The notes: generated by a model from the sequence alone, not told the origin. Positions 39,250 to 48,255 are shown, numbered from the stretch's first letter. The stretch: DNA of 64,000 nucleotides from Micromonospora_I sp040659735 (GCF_040659735.1 NZ_JBFANZ010000022.1:1-64000); one strand, 5' to 3'. Made by a program: numbers and translations.

Positions 39250-40530
39250 TCAGCAGAGGCAGGCGGGGAGCCAGTTGAGCGGCTGGACGGGCGAGCCGTT
39301 GAGGCGGACCTCGAAGTGCAGATGGTTGCCGGTCGAAGCGCCCGTCGTGCCCACCCGGCCGATGATCTGCCCCGACCGTACCCGCTGCCACGGCGAGACG
39401 TTGATGCTCGACTGGTGCGCGTAGCAGGTGCTCAGCGACCTGCCGCCCGAGCTGCCGTGACTGATGCAGGTGAAGTTGCCGTACCCGCCGTTCCAGCCGG
39501 CCCGCATCACTGTGCCGTCGGCCGCGGCGTAGATCGGCGCGCCGCCGCTGGCCGCGATGTCGACGCCGGCGTGCAGCTGCCACACGTTGTAGTACGGGTC
39601 GTAGCGGTTGCCGTAGTCACTGGACTTCCAGCCGTTCGTCGGCATGAGCAGCCGCGCTCCAGGCCGGATGACCGGTCCTGCCCCACCGCCGTTGCTCGGC
39701 CGCCGCGCCCGCTGCTTGGCCTCCCAGGCCGCGAGCTCGGACCTGATCCGGGCCGCCTCCCCCTTGGCCTGCTCGTACTTCGCCAGACTGGCGGAGCGCT
39801 CCTGCTCGGCGACGTTCAGTGCCGCCTGTCGCTGCGCGGCGAGCGCCTCCACCTCGGCGACGGCCGCCTCCGCGGCGGCCTGGGCGCGCTGCGCGTCGCC
39901 GAGGGACCGGTCCGCCGCGACGCGCGCCTCCTGCGCCGAGCGCTCGGCCGCACCCGCCGCGTTCTGTGCCTGCTTGGCCTCCGCACGCGCACCGGTCAAC
40001 CCGTCGAGCGCCTCCTGCTCGCTGGCCATGACGTGCTCGAAGTAGCCATAACGCTCGGCGGCGTCGAGCGGGCTGCGGGACTCCATCAGCATGTTGAGAC
40101 TGACGATGTTGCCGCCCTTGTAGTTGGCGGACACGAAGCTGGTGACGCGCTTGCGGGCCTGTTCGACCGCTTTTTCCGAGTCCGCGAAGGCCTGACGCGC
40201 CCCCGTGAGCGCCGTCGCGGCTTCGGTCGCCTTCCGCCGGGCGGTGTTCGCGGCCACCTCCGCGGCGGCGACCTGACCCCGCGCCTCCGCGACGCGCGTC
40301 TGCGCGGCGGGCAACGCCGCGGTCGCCGCGACCAGTTGCCGCGCGGCGTTCTGTGCCCGGCCGGTCGCGCCTTCGAGGATGGCGGACGCCCTGGCCACCT
40401 CCGCCTCGATGCGCTTCTTGTCACCGCGCGGATCGGCGTGCGCGGACGCAGCCGGAAGCAGCGTCGCCAGCATGGCCGCCACCATGGTCACGATCAGTGT
40501 CGCCACCGGCGACCTTCGGCACGAGCCCAC
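39250..40530 (-). CDS. Secreted M23 (LytM) endopeptidase with coiled coil
   Basis: The 426-aa product has a signal peptide (cut near AHA-DP), a long coiled coil (about 35-290, Ala/Glu/Arg-rich heptads) like EnvC or PcsB/RipC-type activators, and a C-terminal LytM domain. The Zn-binding residues are in LHAGVDIAA (HxxxD) and in NHLHFEV (HxH). It hydrolyses peptidoglycan cross-links. It lies directly downstream of ftsE-ftsX, which drive such coiled-coil hydrolases at the septum, so a FtsEX-controlled division hydrolase is inferred. GTG 40530 has GGGGAGAGG upstream. Confidence 0.92.
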   Translation of the reverse strand: MGSCRRSPVATLIVTMVAAMLATLLPAASAHADPRGDKKRIEAEVARASAILEGATGRAQNAARQLVAATAALPAAQTRVAEARGQVAAAEVAANTARRKATEAATALTGARQAFADSEKAVEQARKRVTSFVSANYKGGNIVSLNMLMESRSPLDAAERYGYFEHVMASEQEALDGLTGARAEAKQAQNAAGAAERSAQEARVAADRSLGDAQRAQAAAEAAVAEVEALAAQRQAALNVAEQERSASLAKYEQAKGEAARIRSELAAWEAKQRARRPSNGGGAGPVIRPGARLLMPTNGWKSSDYGNRYDPYYNVWQLHAGVDIAASGGAPIYAAADGTVMRAGWNGGYGNFTCISHGSSGGRSLSTCYAHQSSINVSPWQRVRSGQIIGRVGTTGASTGNHLHFEVRLNGSPVQPLNWLPACLC

Positions 40531-40626
40531 GGAATACCTCTCCCCCCGTAACGTGAGAGTCAGGTTACTCCGGTCACATCGGACACAACCGCGACTTAGG
40601 GAGCCAATTACCTCACAAAACGCGGA

Positions 40627-40660
40627 TCGCCGCCCATCCGACGAAGCGGATGGACGGCGA
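40627..40660 (-). terminator. Hairpin after ftsX
   Basis: TCGCCGCCCATCCG (40627-40640) pairs with CGGATGGACGGCGA (40647-40660) with one mismatch and a 6-nt loop, 20 bases downstream of the ftsX stop. Confidence 0.7.
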
Positions 40661-40680
40661 TGGACCGCGCGATAAGGAAA

Positions 40681-41556
40681 CTAGACGCGGAGGTAGAAGC
40701 GGAGCGTGACCCACGCGGTGACGGCGCTGACCAGCGCACCGGCACCGGCCATGAGCGGGAACATCAACAGCACCTCACTCCACTGGAGCGGGGTCAGCAG
40801 GTCGGTGAGGTCGCGCAGCGAACCGTCGAGCAGGAGCCACTTGGCCAGCACGAGGGCACCGAAGCCGACGACCGAGCCGAGCACGCCGGCGACCACGGCC
40901 TCCAGCACGAACGGCGCTTGGATGAACCAGTTGGACGCCCCCACGAGCTTCATCACCGCGACTTCTCGCCGCTTGCTGTAGGCCGCGACCTGGATCGTGT
41001 TACCGACCAGCAGCAGGGCGGCGAGCGCCATTACCGAGGCCGCCACGAGCGCGATGCTCTGGATCGCGTTGAGGATGTTGAAGATCTTCTCGAGCAACCG
41101 ACGTTGATCGACGATCTGCTCGATCCCGGCCGTGTTCTTGTACTTGTCGAAGATGAGCGCGTACTTCGTCGGATCCTTCAGCTTCACCCGGAACGACTCG
41201 GGCAGCTGGTCCGCTTTCACCGCGCTCACGAACTCCGGAGCGTCCCGGTAGAGCTCCTTGAACTTCTCGTACGCCATCGCCTTGGTCTCGTGGATGACGT
41301 CCTTGACCAGCGGGTCGCCGGCGAGCTCGGTCTGGAGCGTGGTGCGCTGTTCCTCGGAGACCCCGTCCGCGAGGAAGATCGCGACCTGCAGGTCTCCGTA
41401 GTACTGCTCCTTCATTTTGTCGACCTGCATGTACATCAGGCCGCTGGCGCCCAGCATGGTCAACGACACGGCCATGGTGATGATCATGGCGATGCTCATG
41501 GTCACGTTGCGCCACAGTCCGACCATCACCTCGGACAGGACGTACTTCGCGCGCAT
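40681..41556 (-). CDS. ftsX: Cell division permease FtsX
   Basis: The 291-aa protein has the FtsX topology: TM1 near 22-45 (MSIAMIITMAVSLTMLGASGLM), an external domain of about 110 residues (YGDLQVAIFLADGVSEEQR), then three helices (SIALVAASVMALAALLLVGN; the SNWFIQAPFVLEAVVAGVLG turn; LLMFPLMAGAGALVSAV). With FtsE it transmits ATP hydrolysis to wall hydrolases outside; the M23 gene next door fits. ATG 41556 has GGAAGGA upstream. It follows ftsE by 76 bp. Confidence 0.96.
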   Translation of the reverse strand: MRAKYVLSEVMVGLWRNVTMSIAMIITMAVSLTMLGASGLMYMQVDKMKEQYYGDLQVAIFLADGVSEEQRTTLQTELAGDPLVKDVIHETKAMAYEKFKELYRDAPEFVSAVKADQLPESFRVKLKDPTKYALIFDKYKNTAGIEQIVDQRRLLEKIFNILNAIQSIALVAASVMALAALLLVGNTIQVAAYSKRREVAVMKLVGASNWFIQAPFVLEAVVAGVLGSVVGFGALVLAKWLLLDGSLRDLTDLLTPLQWSEVLLMFPLMAGAGALVSAVTAWVTLRFYLRV

Positions 41557-41632
41557 CGGGGGGTTCCTTCCGGATCGCCGCAGGAGTGGTTCTCGTCAGG
41601 TCGTGGCCGACTGGCCCTGGCTTCGCGAAGGG

Positions 41633-42313
41633 CTAGCCGTAAACGCCGCGAGCCTGGTCGCGGACAATGCGACCACCCTCAATTTCAACGACGCGCCGGC
41701 GCATCTGGTTCACGATGTTGGAGTCGTGCGTGACCATCACGACCGTCGTGCCGGTCCGGTTGATCCGGTCCAGCAGACGCATGATCTCGATCGAGGTGTC
41801 GGGGTCCAGGTTTCCGGTCGGCTCGTCGGCCAGCAGGATCAGCGGCCGGTTCACGAACGCCCGGGCCACGGCCACACGCTGCTGCTCACCGCCGGACAGC
41901 TCATGCGGGTAACGGTGCTCCTTACCGCCGAGGCCGACCAGCTCCAGCACCTCCGGCACAACCCGGCGGGCGACCGCCTTGGTCTTGCCGATCACCTCGA
42001 GGGCGAACGCCACGTTCTCGTAGGCGGTGCGATTGGGCAGCAGGCGGAAGTCCTGGAAGACGCATCCGATCGAGCGACGGAAGTGCGGGATCTTCCACGA
42101 ACGCATCGCGGTGACGTCCCGGCTGTTCACGACGACCTTGCCCTTACTGGGCGTCACCTCGTGCAGCAGCAGCTTGATGATCGTGGACTTACCGGAGCCG
42201 GACGGACCGATGAAGAAGACGAACTCCCCCTTCTCGATCGAGACCGACACATCGTCCAGCGATGGCCGAGACGACTTGGGGTACGTCTTAGTCACTTGCT
42301 CAAGCTGAATCAC
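41633..42313 (-). CDS. ftsE: Cell division ATP-binding protein FtsE
   Basis: The 226-aa ATPase begins VIQLEQVTKTYPKSSRPSLD, as typical for actinobacterial FtsE. Walker A GPSGSGKS is at residues 36-43; Q-loop CVFQDFRLL, signature LSGGEQQR, Walker B LLADEPTGNLD and the H-loop VTHD follow. GTG 42313 matches the family start exactly; no ribosome site is visible, so a leaderless transcript is possible. The longer 240-codon frame would add residues not typical of FtsE. First gene of the ftsE-ftsX unit. Confidence 0.96.
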   Translation of the reverse strand: MIQLEQVTKTYPKSSRPSLDDVSVSIEKGEFVFFIGPSGSGKSTIIKLLLHEVTPSKGKVVVNSRDVTAMRSWKIPHFRRSIGCVFQDFRLLPNRTAYENVAFALEVIGKTKAVARRVVPEVLELVGLGGKEHRYPHELSGGEQQRVAVARAFVNRPLILLADEPTGNLDPDTSIEIMRLLDRINRTGTTVVMVTHDSNIVNQMRRRVVEIEGGRIVRDQARGVYG

Positions 42314-42476
42314 GGGTGGTGAGTCTACGCGGTGTAACCGAAAGTCCAAGTCCACCCTGGAGGCCTTCGCCAGGTATGCCCGAAACGCGTCTCAGGTCTT
42401 TGCTCCGGATGTGCCGGGCCCACCCTTCAGCGGGCCCGGCCGACCGTTCGGACCACGCGCACCCGGCCCGCGAACG

Positions 42477-42514
42477 GCGACACGCCGCGATCGGAGCGCG
42501 ACACGCCGCGATCG
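42477..42514. repeat. 17-bp direct repeat, two copies
   Basis: GCGACACGCCGCGATCG occurs at 42477-42493 and 42498-42514 with a 4-bp spacer, in the gap between the ftsE start and the prfB stop. Confidence 0.7.
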
Positions 42515-42559
42515 ACCGCCGCCCGCCCGGCCGGCTCCGACCGGGGACGGGCGCGCAGG

Positions 42560-43681
42560 TCAGGCCGCGTCGCCGGCGAGCTGGGTCTGCTTGCGCCAGC
42601 GGATCCCCGCCTCGATGAAGCCGTCGAGCTCGCCGTCGAAGACCGCCGACGGATTGCCCGTCTCCTGCTCGGTACGCAGATCCTTCACCATCTGATACGG
42701 GTGCAGGACGTACGACCGCATCTGGTCGCCCCAGGAGCCGGCGGCGTCGGTCTTCAGGCCCGCCATCTTCGCCTGCTCCTCCTGCCGCTTGCGCTCCAGC
42801 AGCCGGGCCTGCAGCACGCGCAGCGCGGAGGCCTTGTTCTGCAGCTGGGACTTTTCGTTCTGGCAGGTCACCACGATGCCGGTCGGAATGTGTGTGAGGC
42901 GCACCGCGGAGTCCGTCGTGTTGACGCTCTGCCCGCCCGGGCCGGACGAGCGGTAGACGTCGACCCGCATCTCGTTTTCCGGGATGTCGATGTGGTCCGT
43001 CTGCTCGACCACCGGCAGCACCTCGACCCCGGCGAAGCTGGTCTGCCGCCGCCCCTGGTTGTCGAAGGGGCTGATCCGCACCAGGCGGTGGGTCCCCGAC
43101 TCAACGCTGAGCGTGCCGAACGCGTACGGGGCCTTCACCGCGAACGTCGCGGACTTCAGCCCGGCCTCCTCGGCGTAGGACGTCTCGTAGACCTCGGTCG
43201 GGTAACCGTGCCGCTCCGCCCAGCGCAGGTACATCCGCAGCAGCATCTCCGCGAAGTCGGCCGCGTCGACACCGCCGGCGCCCGCCCGGATCGCGACCAG
43301 CGCCTCCCGCGAGTCGTACTCGCCGGAGAGCAGCGTGCGGACCTCCATCTCCTCGATGGCCTTGTGCAGCGCGACCACCTCGGTGGTGACCTCGGCGACC
43401 GAGCCCTCGTCCTCCTCGGCCTCGGCCATCTCCAGCAGCAGGCCGGCGTCGTCGAGCCGGCTCCGCAGGTTCTCGAGTTTGTCGATCTCGGAGTTGACGT
43501 GGGAGAGCTTGGAGGTCACCTCCTGAGCCCGGGCCTGGTCGTTCCACAGATCAGGGGCGGAGGCCACCTCCTCCAGCTCCGCCTTGTCGCGGCGCAGCCT
43601 GTCGACATCGAGGACGGCCTCGATGTTTCGCAGGGTGGCGTCAAGATCTTTAAGCTGGTCGGAAATGTCGGCAGCGGTCAC
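42560..43681 (-). CDS. prfB: Peptide chain release factor 2
   Basis: The 373-aa product is RF2. The stop-codon-reading SPF tripeptide is at about 204-206 (RISPFDNQGRR), as opposed to PxT in RF1. The GGQ peptidyl-hydrolysis motif is at about 249-251 (SSGPGGQSVNTTDSAVRL). The N-terminal coiled region (LKDLDATLRNIEAVLD) is normal. The gene reads without the internal TGA programmed frameshift known in many bacteria. GTG 43681 matches the usual N-terminus; a TTG three codons upstream has a better ribosome site and may be used. It lies upstream of ftsE on the same strand. Confidence 0.96.
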   Translation of the reverse strand: MTAADISDQLKDLDATLRNIEAVLDVDRLRRDKAELEEVASAPDLWNDQARAQEVTSKLSHVNSEIDKLENLRSRLDDAGLLLEMAEAEEDEGSVAEVTTEVVALHKAIEEMEVRTLLSGEYDSREALVAIRAGAGGVDAADFAEMLLRMYLRWAERHGYPTEVYETSYAEEAGLKSATFAVKAPYAFGTLSVESGTHRLVRISPFDNQGRRQTSFAGVEVLPVVEQTDHIDIPENEMRVDVYRSSGPGGQSVNTTDSAVRLTHIPTGIVVTCQNEKSQLQNKASALRVLQARLLERKRQEEQAKMAGLKTDAAGSWGDQMRSYVLHPYQMVKDLRTEQETGNPSAVFDGELDGFIEAGIRWRKQTQLAGDAA

Positions 43682-43783
43682 AACAGTCAAGAATACGTCC
43701 CCCGGAAGCGAGCAGCTCATCTCCCGTGGGCAACGCCGCACAGCGCCGCCACCGACGCCGGCGGCGGGCCGGACCGGCCGGGG

Positions 43784-44299
43784 TCAGCCGACCGGCGCGG
43801 TCTTGAGCCAGGAGAGCGCGGCCTTGTGGTACGCCACGGCGAACTCCAGCGCGGCGGCGCCGAACGTGTCGCCGGCCTTCTTCGCGTCCCGGGCCTGCTC
43901 CCGCGCCGCGGCCAGGGCCTCCGCGTGGTGCTCGTTCGCCTCCGCGTAGAGCTCGCGCAGCTGGTTGGCCGAGTGCAGGGTGCCGAAGGCGACCCGCAGG
44001 GCGATGGGGTTCCGGATCGCGTCACGGCCGGGCGACTCGGTCAGCCACCGGGCGAAGGTGCGCTTCCCGGCCGCCGTGATCGCGTACGGCTGACTGGAGC
44101 GCGGGCCGGGCTTGCCGAGTCGGACGTAGCCCTGGTCGGCGAGGACCGGCAATTCGCGGTAGACCTGACTGCGCGTCATCGACCAGTAGGGCGAGAGACG
44201 GCGCTCAGCGGCGGCCATCAACTGGCCGCCGGTCATGGGTCCTTCATGGAGCAGACCCAGCAGGGCTGCCGCGGTAGGGTTGATTCCAGAATCCGGCAT
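43784..44299 (-). CDS. PadR-family transcriptional regulator
   Basis: The 171-aa product has the PadR winged helix: AAALLGLLHEGPMTGGQLM, YWSMTRSQVYRELPVLADQG (recognition helix) and YVRLGKPGPRSSQPYAITAAGKRTF (wing). The C-terminal ~80 residues (LHSANQLRELYAEANEHHAEAL) form the helical dimer part of the Vir_act_alpha_C type. ATG 44299 starts the domain; the much longer frame upstream is a shadow. Several small palindromes in the following 350 bp could be its operators. Target genes unknown. Confidence 0.9.
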   Translation of the reverse strand: MPDSGINPTAAALLGLLHEGPMTGGQLMAAAERRLSPYWSMTRSQVYRELPVLADQGYVRLGKPGPRSSQPYAITAAGKRTFARWLTESPGRDAIRNPIALRVAFGTLHSANQLRELYAEANEHHAEALAAAREQARDAKKAGDTFGAAALEFAVAYHKAALSWLKTAPVG

Positions 44300-44847
44300 A
44301 CCCTCCACGCTGCCACTTTGTCTCCCCCGCGTCCAGGATTTCGCATGATCGGGAGCGGCGTGTGTTCCAATGTGCACTGTCCGTGGCAGACAGTCGGCTG
44401 AGGACTGTCGATATGCTCGGGTCACTTTTTGATCTTCAACGGACCGATCGGCCGACCCGCCCGCTCCACCGGTTGGCGATTCTGCGTGACGATTTGGACA
44501 CTCTCCGATGGGTTGATCCGGCGACCCGACCCCCTGGATTTCGTCCCGTACGCCGGGTTCGGCGCGATTAGTGGGGCCTTCTGGGGCGCAACGTCCGATA
44601 TGTCGGATCATAAGATCCGGGCCGGCTGACGAAGGCGCGACCGGCGCCTTCTCGTCCCACCCGCGGAGCCCCACCCGCGCAGAACCTCTTCTCGTCGATC
44701 AAGGACGTGTTCGCACGAATTGACCATCAATCGGGTTAACACGTCCTTGGTCGGGCTGAATTTCCTTGATCGGCGGACGGGCCGACGTCACCCGATCGGG
44801 TGGTGGCACGGCCACCACCGGGCGAAGGTCGGCGGATCGGTCCCCGC
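44300..44847. other. 548-bp intergenic region with several palindromes
   Basis: Between the PadR start and the tryptophan dioxygenase stop I see GACAGTC-N7-GACTGTC (44389-44409), GGATC-ATAA-GATCC (44605-44618), an 8-bp terminator-like hairpin (GAAGGCGC/GCGCCTTC, 44631-44651), and one copy of the 65-bp repeat (44696-44760). Two small plus-strand frames exist; the better one (TTG 44429 to TGA 44629, 66 codons, ending ...SDMSDHKIRAG) is followed at once by the hairpin. No family recognised. Confidence 0.45.
44696..44760. repeat. 65-bp palindromic intergenic repeat, family 1, copy D
   Basis: It begins CGATCAAGGACGTGTTCGCA and ends TCCTTGGTCGGGCTGAA, homologous to the copies at 27709 and 48179. 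It is the most diverged right arm of the three (GGTCG for GATCG). Confidence 0.8.
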
Positions 44848-45666
44848 TCAGAGGTGGCTGCGCAGCTCCCACAGCTCGGGATAGAAACGCAGCTCGATCC
44901 GGGAACGGAGGTAGGCGCCGCCGGCCGAGCCGCCCGTACCCGGCTTGGTGCCGATCTGCCGCTCGGCCATCAGCACGTGCCGGGCCCGCCACAGGCAGAA
45001 CGCCTGGTCATGCGCGACCAGCGCCTCAGCCAGGTCCCACAGCTGACCGAACCGCTCCCGGTCCCGCGCGATCGCGGAGAACGCCGTGATGCGCTGTTCG
45101 GCCGTGTCGACGGCGAAGCCCGCCTTGGCCAGGACCGCGAGGAACCCGTCCCAGAGACTCGGCTCCGCGAGGCGGCGCTCCAGCCGCTCACGGTCCCCGT
45201 CGCTCAGACCACGGAACCGCTGCAGGTAGCCCGGGTCCTTCGCCCCGGAGAGGAACTCGATCTCGCGGAACTGCGCCGACTGGAAGCCCGAGGCCGGCGC
45301 CAGCTTGGTGCGGAAGGCGAGGAAGTCCTGCGGCGTCATCGTGTCGATCACATCGACCTGCCCGACCAGGACACGTTCGATCGTGTGGCAGCGCTCCAGG
45401 CGCACCCGCGGCAGGTAGCTCTCACCGGCCAGCATCCGGTCCCGCGCGTCGGTCAACTCCGACAGCAGCAGCTTGAACCACAGCTCATAGACCTGGTGGA
45501 TGGTGATGAAGAGCAGTTCGTCGTGGGCCGGCGGCGACGACTCGGGGACCTGCTGATCGAGCAGGTCGGGCAGGCGCAGGTAGGCGCCGTAGGTGAGAAG
45601 GCCGCCCTGCTCGCCGAAGCGGGGGTCCGGGGCGACGCCGTTGTCGCGAAGGGTCTTGTCAGTCAC
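44848..45666 (-). CDS. kynA: Tryptophan 2,3-dioxygenase
   Basis: The 272-aa protein opens the indole ring of L-tryptophan to N-formylkynurenine using heme and O2. Family signatures: FITIHQVYELWFKLLLSEL (distal His57), ERCHTIERVLVGQVDVIDTM, MTPQDFLAFRTKL, and the heme-ligand helix LWRARHVLMAERQIGTKPGT (proximal His230, then the GTGGS substrate loop). Length is typical. No kynureninase or formamidase gene is in the window, so the kynurenine pathway partner genes lie elsewhere. ATG 45666 is used. It diverges from the helicase-associated gene. Confidence 0.95.
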   Translation of the reverse strand: MTDKTLRDNGVAPDPRFGEQGGLLTYGAYLRLPDLLDQQVPESSPPAHDELLFITIHQVYELWFKLLLSELTDARDRMLAGESYLPRVRLERCHTIERVLVGQVDVIDTMTPQDFLAFRTKLAPASGFQSAQFREIEFLSGAKDPGYLQRFRGLSDGDRERLERRLAEPSLWDGFLAVLAKAGFAVDTAEQRITAFSAIARDRERFGQLWDLAEALVAHDQAFCLWRARHVLMAERQIGTKPGTGGSAGGAYLRSRIELRFYPELWELRSHL

Positions 45667-45729
45667 TCCCGAACGCTACCGCCCCACACGTTTGACCTGC
45701 GGCTCGGGCGTACGGCAGATTGGGCCGAC

Positions 45730-48162
45730 GTGTCCACTCCACTGGTTCACTGGCTCGCCGGGCTCGACGCCGACGCGCTCGCCGGCATCCTGACCCGCCG
45801 GCCGGACACGCTGACCGAGCCACCGCCCACCGAACTGTCCGCGCTCGCCGCCCGGCTGCAGGAGCGCGGCTCCGCCGTCGCCGCGCTCGCGTCGCTCCCC
45901 CGCCCCGCCGTCCAGCTCATCGAGGCGCTCCAGGCCTGCGGTGCGCCGAGCGTCGGCCGGGAGCAGCTCGCCGCCGCGATCGGCCGCTCCCCCGACGATC
46001 CGGAATTCGACGGCACGCTGCGCACGCTCGCCGGGTGGGCGCTCGTCTGGCCGGACGGCGATGACCTGCGGATGACCGGGCCGCTCTGGTCGTTCTTCGC
46101 GCATCCGCTCGGTCTCGGCGCACCCGCCGCCCGTCTGCTCGGCGCGGTGCCTCCCGGCGAGCTGCGCGAGATCGCCGCCACCCTCGGGCTCTCCGCTCCG
46201 CGTAGCCAGCACGACCTGGTCGCGGCGGTCTCCGACGCGCTCGCCGACGCCGACCGGGTCCGCGCGCTGGTCGCGGCCGCCCCGCCCGACGCCCGCGAGC
46301 TGCTGCTGTCGGTCGCGGCCGCCGGCCCGCTGGTCGCGGCGCCCCCGCAGTACGAGCTCCGCAGCCCGGACGGCCCGGCGATCGGCTGGGCGGTCCGCCG
46401 CGGCCTGCTGGTGTGGGACGGCTGGCACCACGCGCAACTGCCGGCGGAAGTCGGCACGGCGCTGCGCGGCCCGGACTGGCGGGCGCCCTACGAGCCTCAT
46501 CCACCGGCGCTCGCGCTGGTCGACGCGGACGAGACGGCCGTGGCGCGGGAGGCCGCGGCCGCGGCGACCAGCGCCGTCGAGCAGATCTCCGCCCTGCTCG
46601 ACTCCGCCGCCACCACGCCCGTCGCGCTGCTCAAGGCGGGTGGCGTGGGAAGCCGCGAGCTGCGGCGGCTGGCGAAGTCGGTGGGGTGCGGCGAGCCGGA
46701 GGTACGGCTGTGGCTGGAGCTCGCCTACGCCGCCGGCTTGCTCGGCATCGCGGGTGGGCAGGTGCAACCGACCGAGGCGTACGACGAATGGTGCGACAGC
46801 GAACCGGCGGCCCGACTGCCGGTGCTGCTGCGGGCGTGGCAGCAGATTCCGGGTGCGCCGCTCGCCGAGCATCGTCCCGACGGCGGGCCCCCACCGGCCC
46901 CGCTGTTGCGCGACGGGGCCTGGTTGGCGGCGTACGACCTGCGCCCCATCCTCCTGCGCGTCGCGGCCGACCTGCCCGACGGACGTGGCGTGGCCGACGG
47001 CCGACAGCTGACCGAGGTCCTGCGCTGGCGGCTGCCGCTGCTGACCGGGGCGGGAGGCGCGGTGGCGCAGTTGCTCACCGGTCTGTGGCAGGAGACGCAG
47101 CTGATCGGGGTCGTCGCGCACGGCACGCTCACCCCGCTCGGACGGGCGCTGCGGCACGCTCCCGCGACCCTGGGCGACGCGGCGGCGGCGCTGCTGCCGC
47201 CCGCTGTGCGGCAGGCCGTCTTCCAGAACGACCTGACCGTCGTGGTGCCGGGCATACCGGCAGCGGCCCTGGCCGGACTCCTCGACAACGCCGCCGAACG
47301 CGAGTCGCGTGGGGCCGCGACCACCTGGCGGTTCACCTCGGGCTCGCTGCGCGCCGCCCTGGATGCGGGCTACGCGCCCGACGAACTGGTCGCCGCGCTC
47401 CGCGCCGCGGCGGTCGGCCAGACCCTGCCGCAATCGCTCGAATACCTGATCACGGACGTTGGACGCCGGCACGGCCGGATCCGGGTACGGGCGGTCGGCT
47501 GCGTCCTGCACGCCGACGACCCCACGCTGCTCACCGAGATCGCCGGGGTACGGGCGCTGCGCCCGCTCGGGCTGGCCGTTCTGGCCCCGACGGTGCTCGC
47601 CAGCGCGAAACCGGTCGCCGAGACGCTCGCCGCATTGCGGGACGCCGGCTACGCGCCGGCCGGCGAGGACGCCGACGGGGAACCGATCATCGAGCGGTCG
47701 CCCCGGCGCCGCGCCCCGGCCCTGCGCCGTGCCGGAAGAGGCCGACGCGGGGGCGGACCGGAGCAGGAACCGGCGGTGGATCCGACCGAGGTGGCGGAGC
47801 GGTTGCTGGCGAACGCGGTGGTCGACGGCCCGCTCGCGACCGTCCTCGAACTGCCCCGGCGGAGCGGACACGGGCGGCTCGACGAGCGGCAGGCCCCCGA
47901 CGAGCCGGCGGGGCAGAGCGCCGACGCGGCCGTACGGCGGCACGCGGCGCGGCTCAACGACGCCGAGCAGCAGCTACTGGTCGGGGCGATCGGCACGGGC
48001 GAGCCGGTGCGGATCGACTACCGCAACGCCTCGGGCGGCTTCTCCACCCGCGTCGTGCAGCCGATGGAGGTGGAACGGCACCTGCTGGTGGCCTGGTGTC
48101 ACCTGCGGGAGGAGGAGCGGGCGTTCGCGCTCGACCGGATCGAGGCCGTCTCCCCCGCCTGA
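45730..48162 (+). CDS. Helicase-associated (XPB-like) domain protein with C-terminal WYL-like domain
   Basis: The 810-aa protein has no Walker motifs. The N-terminal half is a string of winged-helix-like segments (ARLLGAVPPGELREIAATLG, LLKAGGVGSRELRRLAKSVG). At about 490-640 lies the helicase-associated XPB/Helicase_C_3-type module (VFQNDLTVVVPGIPAAALAG, LPQSLEYLITDVGRRHGRIRVR). The C-terminus has a WYL-type domain (VRIDYRNASGGFSTRVVQPM, HLLVAWCHLREEERAFALDRI), which in other proteins senses nucleic acids or nucleotides. GTG 45730 is used; no ribosome site is obvious. In many actinobacteria this gene accompanies an XPB helicase, not seen here. Confidence 0.85.
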   Translation: MSTPLVHWLAGLDADALAGILTRRPDTLTEPPPTELSALAARLQERGSAVAALASLPRPAVQLIEALQACGAPSVGREQLAAAIGRSPDDPEFDGTLRTLAGWALVWPDGDDLRMTGPLWSFFAHPLGLGAPAARLLGAVPPGELREIAATLGLSAPRSQHDLVAAVSDALADADRVRALVAAAPPDARELLLSVAAAGPLVAAPPQYELRSPDGPAIGWAVRRGLLVWDGWHHAQLPAEVGTALRGPDWRAPYEPHPPALALVDADETAVAREAAAAATSAVEQISALLDSAATTPVALLKAGGVGSRELRRLAKSVGCGEPEVRLWLELAYAAGLLGIAGGQVQPTEAYDEWCDSEPAARLPVLLRAWQQIPGAPLAEHRPDGGPPPAPLLRDGAWLAAYDLRPILLRVAADLPDGRGVADGRQLTEVLRWRLPLLTGAGGAVAQLLTGLWQETQLIGVVAHGTLTPLGRALRHAPATLGDAAAALLPPAVRQAVFQNDLTVVVPGIPAAALAGLLDNAAERESRGAATTWRFTSGSLRAALDAGYAPDELVAALRAAAVGQTLPQSLEYLITDVGRRHGRIRVRAVGCVLHADDPTLLTEIAGVRALRPLGLAVLAPTVLASAKPVAETLAALRDAGYAPAGEDADGEPIIERSPRRRAPALRRAGRGRRGGGPEQEPAVDPTEVAERLLANAVVDGPLATVLELPRRSGHGRLDERQAPDEPAGQSADAAVRRHAARLNDAEQQLLVGAIGTGEPVRIDYRNASGGFSTRVVQPMEVERHLLVAWCHLREEERAFALDRIEAVSPA

Positions 48163-48178
48163 TCAAGGACTTACCGGT

Positions 48179-48244
48179 CGATCAAGGACGTATTCACACG
48201 GATGAAGATCGAACCGTGAGAACATGTCCTTGATCGACGTGGAA
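48179..48244. repeat. 66-bp palindromic intergenic repeat, family 1, copy E
   Basis: It begins CGATCAAGGACGTATTCACA and ends TCCTTGATCGACGTGGAA; arms 48180-48203 and 48213-48239. An extra partial left arm (TGATCAAGGAC, 48160-48170) overlaps the stop codon of the preceding gene. It lies between convergent genes and may end both transcripts. Confidence 0.82.
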
Positions 48245-48255
48245 AGACCGCGGGG

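Noticed and set aside
42560..43690. Programmed frameshift in prfB
   Set aside because: The frame is continuous with no internal TGA near the N-terminus, so no frameshift is needed.
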